From positions 344,021 through 408,020 of the forward strand of contig NZ_OMPU01000006.1 of the NCBI RefSeq assembly GCF_900313065.1: a DNA stretch of 64,000 nucleotides, in the 5' to 3' direction. This document shows, in pieces, positions 1-9,105 of the stretch. The notes below the pieces were generated by a model. The model was given only the letters and a program-made list of their open reading frames with translations, was not told the origin of the DNA and searched no databases. The position numbers were made by a program, and so were the translations under genes. How positions within the stretch are numbered: the first letter of the stretch is position 1; the number at the start of each line of letters is the position of its first letter. The DNA is from Kiloniella sp. EL199. Lineage in GTDB: Bacteria > Pseudomonadota > Alphaproteobacteria > Kiloniellales > Kiloniellaceae.

Positions 1-3000
1 CTGTTACGTATGATGTTGATGGTAATGTTCTTACCGCGACAGCAACGGATGTGAACAGTGGTGCAGAACGTTCTGTGTTTACCCTAACGCTTGAGAGTGA
101 TGGAACTTATACCTTCACGCTTATTGACCAGATTGATCATACGCCACTTGGTGGAAATGATGATACTCAGACAACAACGATTGATTTTGGCAAGCTGTTC
201 CGTGTTACGGATGCGGATGGTGATTATGTTGATGCGACAGGCAAGCTGAGTATTACGATTGAAGATGATATTCCAGTAGCGAATGATGATGATTACACTA
301 ATAAGGGTGACGATTGCCTCACACTGACAAGCTCTGTTGATGTTGATGTTCTTGCCAACGATAGTGTTGGTGCTGATGATCCTGCGACAGTGACGAAAGT
401 TACTTTTGATGGTCAGGATTATGATGTTCCTGCCACGGGAACAAAAATTATCAAAAGTGAGTTTGGTTCATTGGAAATCGGGGCAGATGGTAAGGGAACT
501 TACACTGCATACGAAGAAGATCACTTTGAGGTTACAAACACTGTTGGTAACGTTGGAACTTCAGGTTCTTCTGCCGATTGGAATGACGTGAAGCTTTATG
601 CTTTTGATGTCAATGAAAGCTTGAATTTCAATTCTCTACCACCGGAAAATCAGGACATTACTTTCACTGGTCGTGGTATTGGTATTCAAGGAACTCAAAC
701 CAGTGGCGGAAGCCAGAATCAAATTAATCATGACCTGAATACTGATGATAGCCAGAAGTTGGTGGTTGATTTCGAAGAGGGTGTAGATCGCGCTACAATT
801 ACGCTGTCTAACATCTTTAAAGACGAAGGTGGTTCTGGCGGGCATGAACAGGGAACCTGGAAAGCCTATGATTCGGACGGTAATGTAGTTGGTGCTGGCG
901 TACTTGATAGTTCGTCACTTGATTTTGCCGATAATAATGTTGCCACTATTTCAATTAACCCGCCTGCAGATTTCCAGTATCTTGTTTTTGAAGCAACCAA
1001 CTATGAAAATGGTGGCGTTTCTGGCCGGGATTCTTCGGATTATTTTGTTCGCGCAATCGAGTACACAACCAATCCGGATGTACATGGTAAAGATGTCTTT
1101 ACCTACACAATGTCGGATGCTGATGGAGATACGGATACAGCTGATATCTGTGTCTGTGTTGATGATAATGGTGTGTATATTACAGACCTGACGCCTGCAT
1201 TGCTGGGTGGTGATGCAAGTGTTGATGAAGATGATCTTCTTGATGGAAGTGATGATACGCCGGAATCAACTACAGTAACGGGTGATTTCAAGATTACGGC
1301 TGAAGATGGTCTTGATTGTATTATTATCAAAGGAGAATCTGGAGACATAACTGTCACAGAAGCAGAATTATTAGCTTCTGGAACCACACCTGTTTCAATT
1401 ACGACTGAACTCGGTAACATTTTGACAATTACCGGGTACAATTCAACCACTGGTGTTGTTAGCTATAGTTATGAGCTGAAAGATAGTGAAAATCATGCGC
1501 CGGGTGCGGATGAATTGTTTGATGATATCGCGTTAACAGTCAAAGATACTGATGGCGATGAAGTCTCTGCGACACTTGCTATCCAGATTATTGATGATGT
1601 TCCGACAGCTGTTAATGATACTGACCTAGTTGATGATACACCGGACAGTGGTAATAATACTGCGACAGGTAATGTGATGACCGCAGTTGGCACTGCTGGT
1701 GGTGGAGAAGATACCGAGGGCGCTGACGGTGCTACCGTAACGGGTATTGCCGGATCAGGTAGTGATGATGGTGATTCTAAACCATTAACTGCAAATGGTA
1801 CTTACGGTAAAATCACGATTAGCGCCGATGGAAGTTATACTTACGAAGTAACGGCAAAGAATATTCCTGCCGGGGAAAAAGAGATCTTCACCTATACCTT
1901 GACTGATGGTGATGGTGATACAGACACGGCGACACTGACAATAGACTTGGGAAATCTGATTTCACCCCCTAAAGTTACTGTCGAGGCCAGCGCTAATGGT
2001 GGTCTTTACGAGGATACTTTTGGGGAAATCAAAGTCACAGCAAATTCAGTAGGTGATGATCAGGTATCCAAAGTTCTGATCGATACCCCTGCTGACGTAT
2101 CTGTTGATGGCGGTTTTGTTGCGGGAAGTTTTGTTGTTACGGTTAATGGCGTTGAAACTACGGCCTTTACTTTCGACCATACAGGCACTCTTACCACGAT
2201 CACACTTGATACTGCGACAACTGATGAGGTTGTTGTGACCTTTGATGCGAAGGCTCCGCTAAATAGTGATGAGGATATCGGAATTACCGGTAATGCTGTT
2301 GTTATTGATGGCAGTCTCGAAGCAATCAGTACGAATGGAGCAACACCGATTACAGTTGATGCAGTTGTTGATGGTTCTGAACTTGGCTACGGTAACTTGA
2401 GTGGTTCTGATAATGGTCCAATCTCTCTTGGTCTGACGATTGGGCTTGGTGGAGATATGACAAGCCAAGCGCCCGGGGCTGCTGCTGATGTTGATCAGCC
2501 TGCTGCTCAGGGGGGAACAGATGCTGATGGTTCCGAGAGTATTACTCAGATAGTTATTGAACTGTCAGATGGCGTTCTCCAGAACTTTGGGGGCGGCACC
2601 GCTAATCCAACAGAACCAAAACTTGTAAGTGAAGTTTCGGGTTCTGGTGAGACAACAATCTGGACTTTCGATACATCGGGTATGACGCCTGATGCAGTAA
2701 ATACCTGGATTGAGGGCTTGAAAGTTCTACCTGATCGTGGTGAGACAACGTCAATTGCTGTCAAGGTAACGACAACAACTGTTGACACTGAAACAGATAG
2801 CAATCTTACGCTTACAAATAACGAAGATGTTGATGTCTATAATTTCACCGTTGATATTAAGGATACAGGACCAGAGATTGGTACTCCTGAGAAACTGAAT
2901 GTCGACGAAAGTCATCTTCCAGAAGGAACTGATGCCAATAATGATGGGGATAGTGATGACACCGCCATTACTGACACAGGCAGTTTTGGCACCTTTGGTG

Positions 3001-6000
3001 GCGGTCTGGATGGAATTGCGTCTATTGCCCTTAGCCTGAATACAACTGGCGTTACGACATCTAATGGCGATCTTCCTGTCAATACGGTTCAGGTTGGTAA
3101 TGTACTTTACGGATATACAGGTGCGGATCTGACCACGGGCGAGACAGTTTTCACTTTTGGTATTACCCCAGACGGTAAATATACATACAAACAGTATGCA
3201 GCACTGGAACATCCAGATCACCCGACCAACCACAACGAAGATCTAACGGCTGGTTTGTCCGTCAACGTTGAGTTGACAGACGGTGACGGTACGAAAGCGG
3301 ATGCAGATGTTACTGTAGAAGTTCTGGATGATGGTCCAACCATGACCGGTAGTACTATTTGTCTGACAGAAACCCATGTAACGTCCATTGTTGGTTATCA
3401 ATTGGAGGATCTGAACGGGGTTACACCTGTAACTGTCACATCCCGTGGTGAAACAGAAGCTGATTATAAAAACAGTTTTGGTTTCTACTATGCGGATGCA
3501 AATGGAAAGCCAATTGGTGGTGAGATTATTGTACCAAACGAAAAAGATCTTGATGTTGGTTCTCCGGTTACATTTGATGTTGACCCGGCGACTGTGGGTG
3601 CTGTTTCAATTGGCTTCTTCCTGATCCCGAATGGTGCGGAAGCAAATACTGGCCTCACAAGCGGGCCGGTTACGTTTGTAGAAGATGCACCTGCGGGATC
3701 TAATAAATGGTCTGTAGTTAAAGATGGAATAACCCTGAACTCTTCTCAAGCAGAGAAGCTTTACTTCAGTGATCCGGCACTTAACCCCGATGGCGATCCT
3801 GATGGGGCTGGTCCTCTACCATCTGGCTTGCATGTGCAGGATCTGATTACAGCGCCAGGTAATCAAAATTGGGAAGATTTAAATATTGATGTTGGCGATA
3901 AAGATTACGATGATGTTAACCTTCAGGTAAATATCACTGAAAATTCTGCCTTTGGTCAGGTTACATTTGATACCGGGGCCGATACGCCGGGTACATTCAA
4001 AATCACAGGGCCAACCAATATAAAATCTGGTAAAACCGATGTGGTTGCGACTTCTTCTACAGATGATGGTATTATTACCGTCACGGGTACAGCCGGGGAT
4101 AAAGTTGTCTATGAACTTGTTTTCGACACTTCAACAGGGAAATACGAATTTGTAAGCATGGCCCCGTTGGATCACACGGATTCTGCTGATTTGAATGTTG
4201 TCTTCAAAGTTACCTTGACAGATGCTGACAAGGACAGTGTTTCTGCTGATATCACTGTGAAGGTATCGGATACCGGACCTCTGGCAGTTGAAGATACTGA
4301 AAGTGTTGCCGAAGGGGCAGCTACGATTACTGGTGATGTCACGGCAAATGATGACTTTGGTAGTGACGGTCGTGGTAAGGTATCAAAGGTTAATGGTGAT
4401 AGTGACAATATTGGCAAGCCAATCACTGGAACTGCAGGCGGCACGTTTAAAATCAATGCTGATGGTACTTATGAATATACACCGCCAGCAAATGTTGATA
4501 ATTCAAACGGCAATCCTGTTGATACGATAAGCTATACGATTGTTGACAGCGATGGATCGCCATCGACCAGTACTCTGAAAGTAACAATTACTGATGCAGG
4601 ACCTGTCGTCGGGAAACCTGTGAACAGTATTGTTGATGAAGAAGGTTTGAGTAACGGCAATGTTGATGATCAATACGATGGCGACACCAATGGTTCAGAT
4701 ACTTCCGTATCCAATGTAGATCTCGATATCAACTTTGGCCCTGACGGGGCTGGTGCTGTGACTTTTGATCCTTCAGAAATTGATTTCTCTGGCCTCAAAT
4801 CTGGTGGCGAAGATGTCAACTTTGTGGTTCTTGATAATGGAAATGGTGCTCTTGTCGCCTATACTGGCGATACGCCTCCGACATCAACAACTGCGGGGTC
4901 TGTGGTTTTCCATGCGTCATTGAACAATTCGGGAAGTGGGTCCTATAACTTTACACAAGTAAAACCACTGGATCATCCAACAGCAGATACAGAAGATAAT
5001 ATTGACCTGACCTTTGCTTTTACAGCGAAGGATGGTGATGATAGCTCTGTTCCTGGTAAATTTACAGTGACTGTTGATGATGATGGACCCGTTGTTGGTG
5101 ATCCTGAGACCGTAGCTTTGGATGAACCAACAGCAGCGACTTATAATCTTGTATTTATTATGGATACGTCTGGAAGTATGAATAGTTCTTCAGGGGCTGT
5201 TAATAACGATGGAAGCCCTATTACGAGATTAAACCTTGCGAAAGATTCGATCACCCAATTGATTGCAGGCTACGAAGCACAGGGGGGTGTAAATATTCAG
5301 ATCGTCACCTTTGATTCAGGCGATACTCTGAGCGCTGCATCGTCTATCTCTGGTGTTCTTACAAATGTTGGTGAAGTGACTTCCTACTTCAACGGTGTAG
5401 GTGCAGGTGGGCTTACTAACTATGACGCGGGCTTAAAGCAGACTCTTACAAATCAACAAGTTCTCAAGCTTGCTGGCGAGAAGGCTGTTTATTTCCTTTC
5501 AGACGGAATGCCAAATTCTTCTAATGGAAACACTGAAGTTGCTGGAACTCCTGGTGCCGGAATTGATGCTGGGGATTCTGCTGCCTGGTTTGCCGGATTA
5601 GAAGAAATAGATGTTAAAGGAATAGATGTTCACGCTGTTGGTGTTGGTACCGGGTTGTCAGTTGATAATCTTACACCAATTGATAACACGGGTGGTGCTC
5701 AGGTTATTCCTGGCGATGAATTGTTACCAACATTGTTGGCAACCTTGCCAAGTTCAACGTCTGGAAATCTTTTGGCCAATGATAGTTTTGGCGCAGATGG
5801 TAGAGGTGATACGGCACTAAAATCAATAAAGGTTGGTGATGATGTTTATACGAATGCATCTGATGTTGGTGGGGATGTCTTGAGTAAAGTTGGCTCGACA
5901 TTAACAGTGAAAACAGATGCTGGTGGACAGTTATCAATTAACTTTGCAACGGGTGCCTATACTTACGCCGCACCATCCGTTGAAGAAACAACCGTTGAGA

Positions 6001-7394
6001 CATTCGATTATGTTATACAGGATGGCGATGGCGATACGGCGGTATCGAGCTTGACCGTAACGGTTAATAACCTTGTTAATGCTGTAAATGACAAAGTGCT
6101 TACCAATATCACTTCTGGTGACATTGATATTCCTGAATGGGCTTTGTTGGCGAATGATGAGACCAATTTAGGTACTTCTGTGACAGTAGATCCCGATAGT
6201 GATGTTAATGGTGAAGTTACTCAATCTGATGACATCTTCTTTACGCCTGATCCGGTGGACCTCGGCTTTGGTTCCGATAGTACAATCGAAGTGCATACTG
6301 AAAATCTAAGTGATGGGTTCGATAGATCTTTCTTTAATGGTTTTGCAGGTAATAATTGGTATCATTGGGGCTGGAAGCCAAGTGGTAGTAATAATAACGG
6401 TAATGACAATAATGCTGAGAACCTGACTGATCGTAAGGATTGGAACCCTGAAGCTACAACGGATGGAAGTATTATACATTCTTTGATAATTACGGGTGAG
6501 ATTGAGGAGGCTCAAGGTAGTTATAAGCGTTGGAAGTGGCAGGGTAATCGTTGGAAAAGTAAATCTGATGTTAATTGGGAAAATCATGATAATGATAGGA
6601 TCTCAATTTCACTCAAAAATGGTGAGTTCCTGTCTGCTGCGTGGGTTGGAGGTGTTCCTGCTGGAGTTATCTATCGAGTTGTTGATGAAGATGGTAATTT
6701 TGTCGCTAATCTTGATAGTCCATTTGAAGCAACTGTTGATGGAATTTATTATATTGATGTAAGCTCGCCGGGAGTGATTTCAGATGCAAATTATAGCTTG
6801 AAACTCTCAATAGACAGTACCGATATTGCAGTACCAGAAGATGGCAATTTTGATTATACTGCTGATGATGGGAATAGTAGTGATGTTGCAAATGTCAGTG
6901 TGGAATATTCTACTGGTGCGACTATAGAAGGTGAGGATGAAGGAGAAATTCTGATCGGTGGCGATGAGGATGATATCCTTATTGGCAATGGTGGCGATGA
7001 TATCCTTATTGGTGGAGCTGGCAACGACACTCTAACAGGTGGTACTGGTGCGGATACCTTTGTCTTTACAAAAGCGGATCTGGGTGACTTTGACACCATT
7101 ACTGATTTCAAAACCTCTGAGGGTGATGTATTGAACCTCGCTGAGTTGTTGACGGATGATGGATCTCTCGCCGGGGCAGCAAATAATGATGATCTTGCTA
7201 CTGCGCTAGAGAATTATCTTCGTATTCAGACGAATGGTGCCAATACTGTGATCACGATTGATAGTGACAAAGAAGGAACTGGATCTGGTGATGTGGCAAC
7301 TATAACCCTGAATAATGTTGATCTTCTGGGTGGTGCTTCTGAACATGATGCGATCAAGACACTTCTTGATAATCACAATCTTGTTGTTGATTAA
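1..7394 (+). CDS. Giant RTX/Bap-type adhesin, secreted by type I system (5' end outside window)
   Basis: The reading frame is open from base 3, so the N-terminus, including any LapG-cleavable retention module, lies upstream. More than 2,460 residues are present. They consist of Asp-rich, acidic Ig/cadherin-like repeats of the T1SS-143/VCBS kind, each marked by turns such as DDGP and NDxxDG. Inserted between repeats are a DUF4114-like domain (about 3350-3935, motif NWEDLNIDVGDKDYDD), a von Willebrand A domain (about 5140-5750, MIDAS motif DTSGS) and a Trp-rich module (about 6280-6800). The C-terminus has RTX calcium-binding nonapeptides (about 6945-7060, GGAGND) and an unfolded tail typical of a type I secretion signal. 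Known relatives (LapA, BapA) act at the outer surface in biofilm attachment. The exporter, adaptor and a LapG-like protease lie downstream on the opposite strand. Confidence 0.93.
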   Translation, partial: VTYDVDGNVLTATATDVNSGAERSVFTLTLESDGTYTFTLIDQIDHTPLGGNDDTQTTTIDFGKLFRVTDADGDYVDATGKLSITIEDDIPVANDDDYTNKGDDCLTLTSSVDVDVLANDSVGADDPATVTKVTFDGQDYDVPATGTKIIKSEFGSLEIGADGKGTYTAYEEDHFEVTNTVGNVGTSGSSADWNDVKLYAFDVNESLNFNSLPPENQDITFTGRGIGIQGTQTSGGSQNQINHDLNTDDSQKLVVDFEEGVDRATITLSNIFKDEGGSGGHEQGTWKAYDSDGNVVGAGVLDSSSLDFADNNVATISINPPADFQYLVFEATNYENGGVSGRDSSDYFVRAIEYTTNPDVHGKDVFTYTMSDADGDTDTADICVCVDDNGVYITDLTPALLGGDASVDEDDLLDGSDDTPESTTVTGDFKITAEDGLDCIIIKGESGDITVTEAELLASGTTPVSITTELGNILTITGYNSTTGVVSYSYELKDSENHAPGADELFDDIALTVKDTDGDEVSATLAIQIIDDVPTAVNDTDLVDDTPDSGNNTATGNVMTAVGTAGGGEDTEGADGATVTGIAGSGSDDGDSKPLTANGTYGKITISADGSYTYEVTAKNIPAGEKEIFTYTLTDGDGDTDTATLTIDLGNLISPPKVTVEASANGGLYEDTFGEIKVTANSVGDDQVSKVLIDTPADVSVDGGFVAGSFVVTVNGVETTAFTFDHTGTLTTITLDTATTDEVVVTFDAKAPLNSDEDIGITGNAVVIDGSLEAISTNGATPITVDAVVDGSELGYGNLSGSDNGPISLGLTIGLGGDMTSQAPGAAADVDQPAAQGGTDADGSESITQIVIELSDGVLQNFGGGTANPTEPKLVSEVSGSGETTIWTFDTSGMTPDAVNTWIEGLKVLPDRGETTSIAVKVTTTTVDTETDSNLTLTNNEDVDVYNFTVDIKDTGPEIGTPEKLNVDESHLPEGTDANNDGDSDDTAITDTGSFGTFGGGLDGIASIALSLNTTGVTTSNGDLPVNTVQVGNVLYGYTGADLTTGETVFTFGITPDGKYTYKQYAALEHPDHPTNHNEDLTAGLSVNVELTDGDGTKADADVTVEVLDDGPTMTGSTICLTETHVTSIVGYQLEDLNGVTPVTVTSRGETEADYKNSFGFYYADANGKPIGGEIIVPNEKDLDVGSPVTFDVDPATVGAVSIGFFLIPNGAEANTGLTSGPVTFVEDAPAGSNKWSVVKDGITLNSSQAEKLYFSDPALNPDGDPDGAGPLPSGLHVQDLITAPGNQNWEDLNIDVGDKDYDDVNLQVNITENSAFGQVTFDTGADTPGTFKITGPTNIKSGKTDVVATSSTDDGIITVTGTAGDKVVYELVFDTSTGKYEFVSMAPLDHTDSADLNVVFKVTLTDADKDSVSADITVKVSDTGPLAVEDTESVAEGAATITGDVTANDDFGSDGRGKVSKVNGDSDNIGKPITGTAGGTFKINADGTYEYTPPANVDNSNGNPVDTISYTIVDSDGSPSTSTLKVTITDAGPVVGKPVNSIVDEEGLSNGNVDDQYDGDTNGSDTSVSNVDLDINFGPDGAGAVTFDPSEIDFSGLKSGGEDVNFVVLDNGNGALVAYTGDTPPTSTTAGSVVFHASLNNSGSGSYNFTQVKPLDHPTADTEDNIDLTFAFTAKDGDDSSVPGKFTVTVDDDGPVVGDPETVALDEPTAATYNLVFIMDTSGSMNSSSGAVNNDGSPITRLNLAKDSITQLIAGYEAQGGVNIQIVTFDSGDTLSAASSISGVLTNVGEVTSYFNGVGAGGLTNYDAGLKQTLTNQQVLKLAGEKAVYFLSDGMPNSSNGNTEVAGTPGAGIDAGDSAAWFAGLEEIDVKGIDVHAVGVGTGLSVDNLTPIDNTGGAQVIPGDELLPTLLATLPSSTSGNLLANDSFGADGRGDTALKSIKVGDDVYTNASDVGGDVLSKVGSTLTVKTDAGGQLSINFATGAYTYAAPSVEETTVETFDYVIQDGDGDTAVSSLTVTVNNLVNAVNDKVLTNITSGDIDIPEWALLANDETNLGTSVTVDPDSDVNGEVTQSDDIFFTPDPVDLGFGSDSTIEVHTENLSDGFDRSFFNGFAGNNWYHWGWKPSGSNNNGNDNNAENLTDRKDWNPEATTDGSIIHSLIITGEIEEAQGSYKRWKWQGNRWKSKSDVNWENHDNDRISISLKNGEFLSAAWVGGVPAGVIYRVVDEDGNFVANLDSPFEATVDGIYYIDVSSPGVISDANYSLKLSIDSTDIAVPEDGNFDYTADDGNSSDVANVSVEYSTGATIEGEDEGEILIGGDEDDILIGNGGDDILIGGAGNDTLTGGTGADTFVFTKADLGDFDTITDFKTSEGDVLNLAELLTDDGSLAGAANNDDLATALENYLRIQTNGANTVITIDSDKEGTGSGDVATITLNNVDLLGGASEHDAIKTLLDNHNLVVD

Positions 7395-7422
7395 GAAGGA
7401 TCATTTCATTGTGGAATGATGA

Positions 7423-7454
7423 CAAAGGGCGCTTCTGGCGCCCTTTGTTTTTTT
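7423..7454 (+). terminator. Rho-independent terminator of the adhesin gene
   Basis: A perfect 10-bp stem (7423-7432 pairing with 7438-7447) with a 5-nt loop, followed by seven T residues, lies 29 bases after the adhesin stop codon. Confidence 0.92.
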
Positions 7455-7490
7455 GGATTTATATAGATTGAATGCAGAGTCTTGAGCATA

Positions 7491-7527
7491 AAAAAACTCC
7501 CCGGCCTCACTGAGACTGGGAAGTTTT
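7491..7527 (-). terminator. Rho-independent terminator ending the leftward adhesin-export block
   Basis: Read on the minus strand, a GC-rich hairpin (AAAACTTCCC pairing with GGGGAGTTTT through one G-U pair) runs into a T-run. It lies about 55 bases beyond the stop of the 88-residue gene and convergently faces the adhesin terminator. Confidence 0.8.
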
Positions 7528-7580
7528 ATTTTGGGATTCTATATTTACTGTGAAGGAATGACTGACTTGTTTTGATCAAT

Positions 7581-7847
7581 TTACAACTGCGTTAAAGCAT
7601 CTTCATCGTCTTCTTGTTTGTCCATTTGGGCTTTGGCTTTTTCGTCGGCCTGGATTTTTTCCATGGTGTTGGCAAGCTTAACGGTGGCATCCTTGAGGGC
7701 GGAGAGCGGCATGATCAGGGTTGTTGTCGGCTCGGAAACCAACTTGCCGACGTTGTTCGGATCGCGGACGATTTGGCGTAGTTCAATGCGAACATTACCG
7801 TTAACAACCGTGATGGAGCCAACGCCATCTGTGAATACATGTTCCAT
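7581..7847 (-). CDS. Small acidic protein of unknown function at the end of the adhesin-export block
   Basis: 88 residues, no signal peptide and no membrane segment, so probably cytoplasmic. The N-terminal half has alternating hydrophobic/polar residues consistent with beta strands (GVGSITVVNGNVRIEL). The middle includes a PTTTLIMPLSAL segment, and the C-terminal third is a charged helix ending in a run of acidic residues. I do not recognise a family. The start at 7847 has an AAAGGA ribosome-binding site about 10 bases upstream. It is the last leftward gene of the block and lies directly opposite the adhesin 3' end, which suggests, but does not prove, a role in adhesin production or export. 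Confidence 0.8.
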   Translation of the reverse strand: MEHVFTDGVGSITVVNGNVRIELRQIVRDPNNVGKLVSEPTTTLIMPLSALKDATVKLANTMEKIQADEKAKAQMDKQEDDEDALTQL

Positions 7848-8040
7848 GATTTCAAATCCTTTAACAATAGTTGTTCATATGTTTGTACATTATTTCTACA
7901 GTCTTTTGTTTGTTTCTATCTGTTCTCGTTTGAACTTTATAAGCGCAGAATAACAAGACAGAGATCAAATGAAGCGCAAACATGATGAGGTTATGCAGAA
8001 AATCTTGTTTGTTTGTAAAATAAAGCAGATCCGGTTTATT

Positions 8041-9096
8041 TTACTTTAACGAAAGAATCAGGTCACCCAATAGTTTTAAATCTGTATGGTTCGGCGGGAT
8101 TTTTTGAGCTTTTTTGAAGCGATTTTTTGCTGCTGTAACTGCATCGGGAGTTGCGTTTTGTGGCTTGCCTGCGAGATAACCCTTGCGGGAAAGCAAGATT
8201 GCAATCGTTTGCCTCGGAGACTTTGAAGCTTCACTTCCCGAGGTGGGGAGGGCACCTTTGTCCCAGAGGAAGTTGAGTTTACCGATACCGGGTTTTATAT
8301 CGTCTTTTCCCTGTTGTGGATGAAACCGCAGGGCATTCAGCGCGCCAACATATTGATTAACACCACGTGTATCGGTTTCAAATCCAATAACGTTAATACC
8401 GACAATAGAGAAACCCTGTTTGTCATAAAGCAGCAGCGGTGAACCGCTATCTCCTTTTTGCAAAAAACACCGATGGGCAATACCGTCATTGTTTTTGAAT
8501 TTTCCGGGTGGTTTACAATTAAAATCAACAGTCTGTGCATGCGGTGCACCAGCCCGGTAGCCAGCACTGAGCAAGGTGGCTTGTCTGGTATTTATTCTGT
8601 TCCTGATATCACTATCCAATACGGACAGCTTTAACCATCCCGTCTGTGTGCCTATTGGATCAACAAGCTCAAGTAGCGCCCAATCAGTTTCTGTGTTCCT
8701 GGCTGAAGCTTCGTTCTTGGGTTTGTAGCGCGAAGATTTTCGATAGGATTTAATCTTGGAATGTATCTTGTACTGATCATGTTGATAGCCAGCAATGAAA
8801 TGTAGTTCTTGAGGTGCAAGCCATCGCCCTGTTTTTGCATCGTATATACAGTGGGCGGCGGTCAATACATGACGCTCGCTGACCATCGCCCCTGTACAAT
8901 GGGCACGTCCTGCAGCATTGAGTCTGCCAATTGTACTCCACGGATATTCCATGGCATTGACAAGAATGCGTTCACGCGCAGCCAGCTTTTGGGAAGCTGT
9001 GCTTGGGGTGTTCATAAGGAGAAGGGCGGCTAGGGCTGTTAAAAACAACCACGCTTTTACGCACAAAGTTTTCATCAGCCCGGATCTCAATCGCAT
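8041..9096 (-). CDS. Secreted trypsin-like serine protease (S1 family)
   Basis: About 351 residues. A hydrophobic segment near the N-terminus (VKAWLFLTALAALLLM, then STASQ) reads as a signal peptide, so the mature enzyme should be periplasmic or secreted. The chymotrypsin-fold triad is complete (numbering from the TTG six bases upstream): His84 in TAAHC, Asp140 in TETDWALLELV and Ser219 in KGDSGSPLL. A roughly 100-residue C-terminal extension follows the protease domain; it includes a lysine-rich helix and no recognised domain. I placed the start at the ATG at 9096 because AGGA lies about 8 bases upstream; TTGs at 9102 and 9099 or the ATG at 9075 are alternatives. It begins about 10 bases after the HD-GYP-like gene, so the two are almost certainly cotranscribed. 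Its substrate is unknown; the adhesin or another export component is a plausible target. Confidence 0.9.
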   Translation of the reverse strand: MRLRSGLMKTLCVKAWLFLTALAALLLMNTPSTASQKLAARERILVNAMEYPWSTIGRLNAAGRAHCTGAMVSERHVLTAAHCIYDAKTGRWLAPQELHFIAGYQHDQYKIHSKIKSYRKSSRYKPKNEASARNTETDWALLELVDPIGTQTGWLKLSVLDSDIRNRINTRQATLLSAGYRAGAPHAQTVDFNCKPPGKFKNNDGIAHRCFLQKGDSGSPLLLYDKQGFSIVGINVIGFETDTRGVNQYVGALNALRFHPQQGKDDIKPGIGKLNFLWDKGALPTSGSEASKSPRQTIAILLSRKGYLAGKPQNATPDAVTAAKNRFKKAQKIPPNHTDLKLLGDLILSLK

Positions 9097-9105
9097 CAAC
9101 AAATC

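Noticed and set aside
1-7394. Possible tandem DNA repeats or recombination hot spots in the adhesin
   Set aside because: The repeats are related at protein level but diverged in DNA; I see no long identical DNA unit in the visible part.
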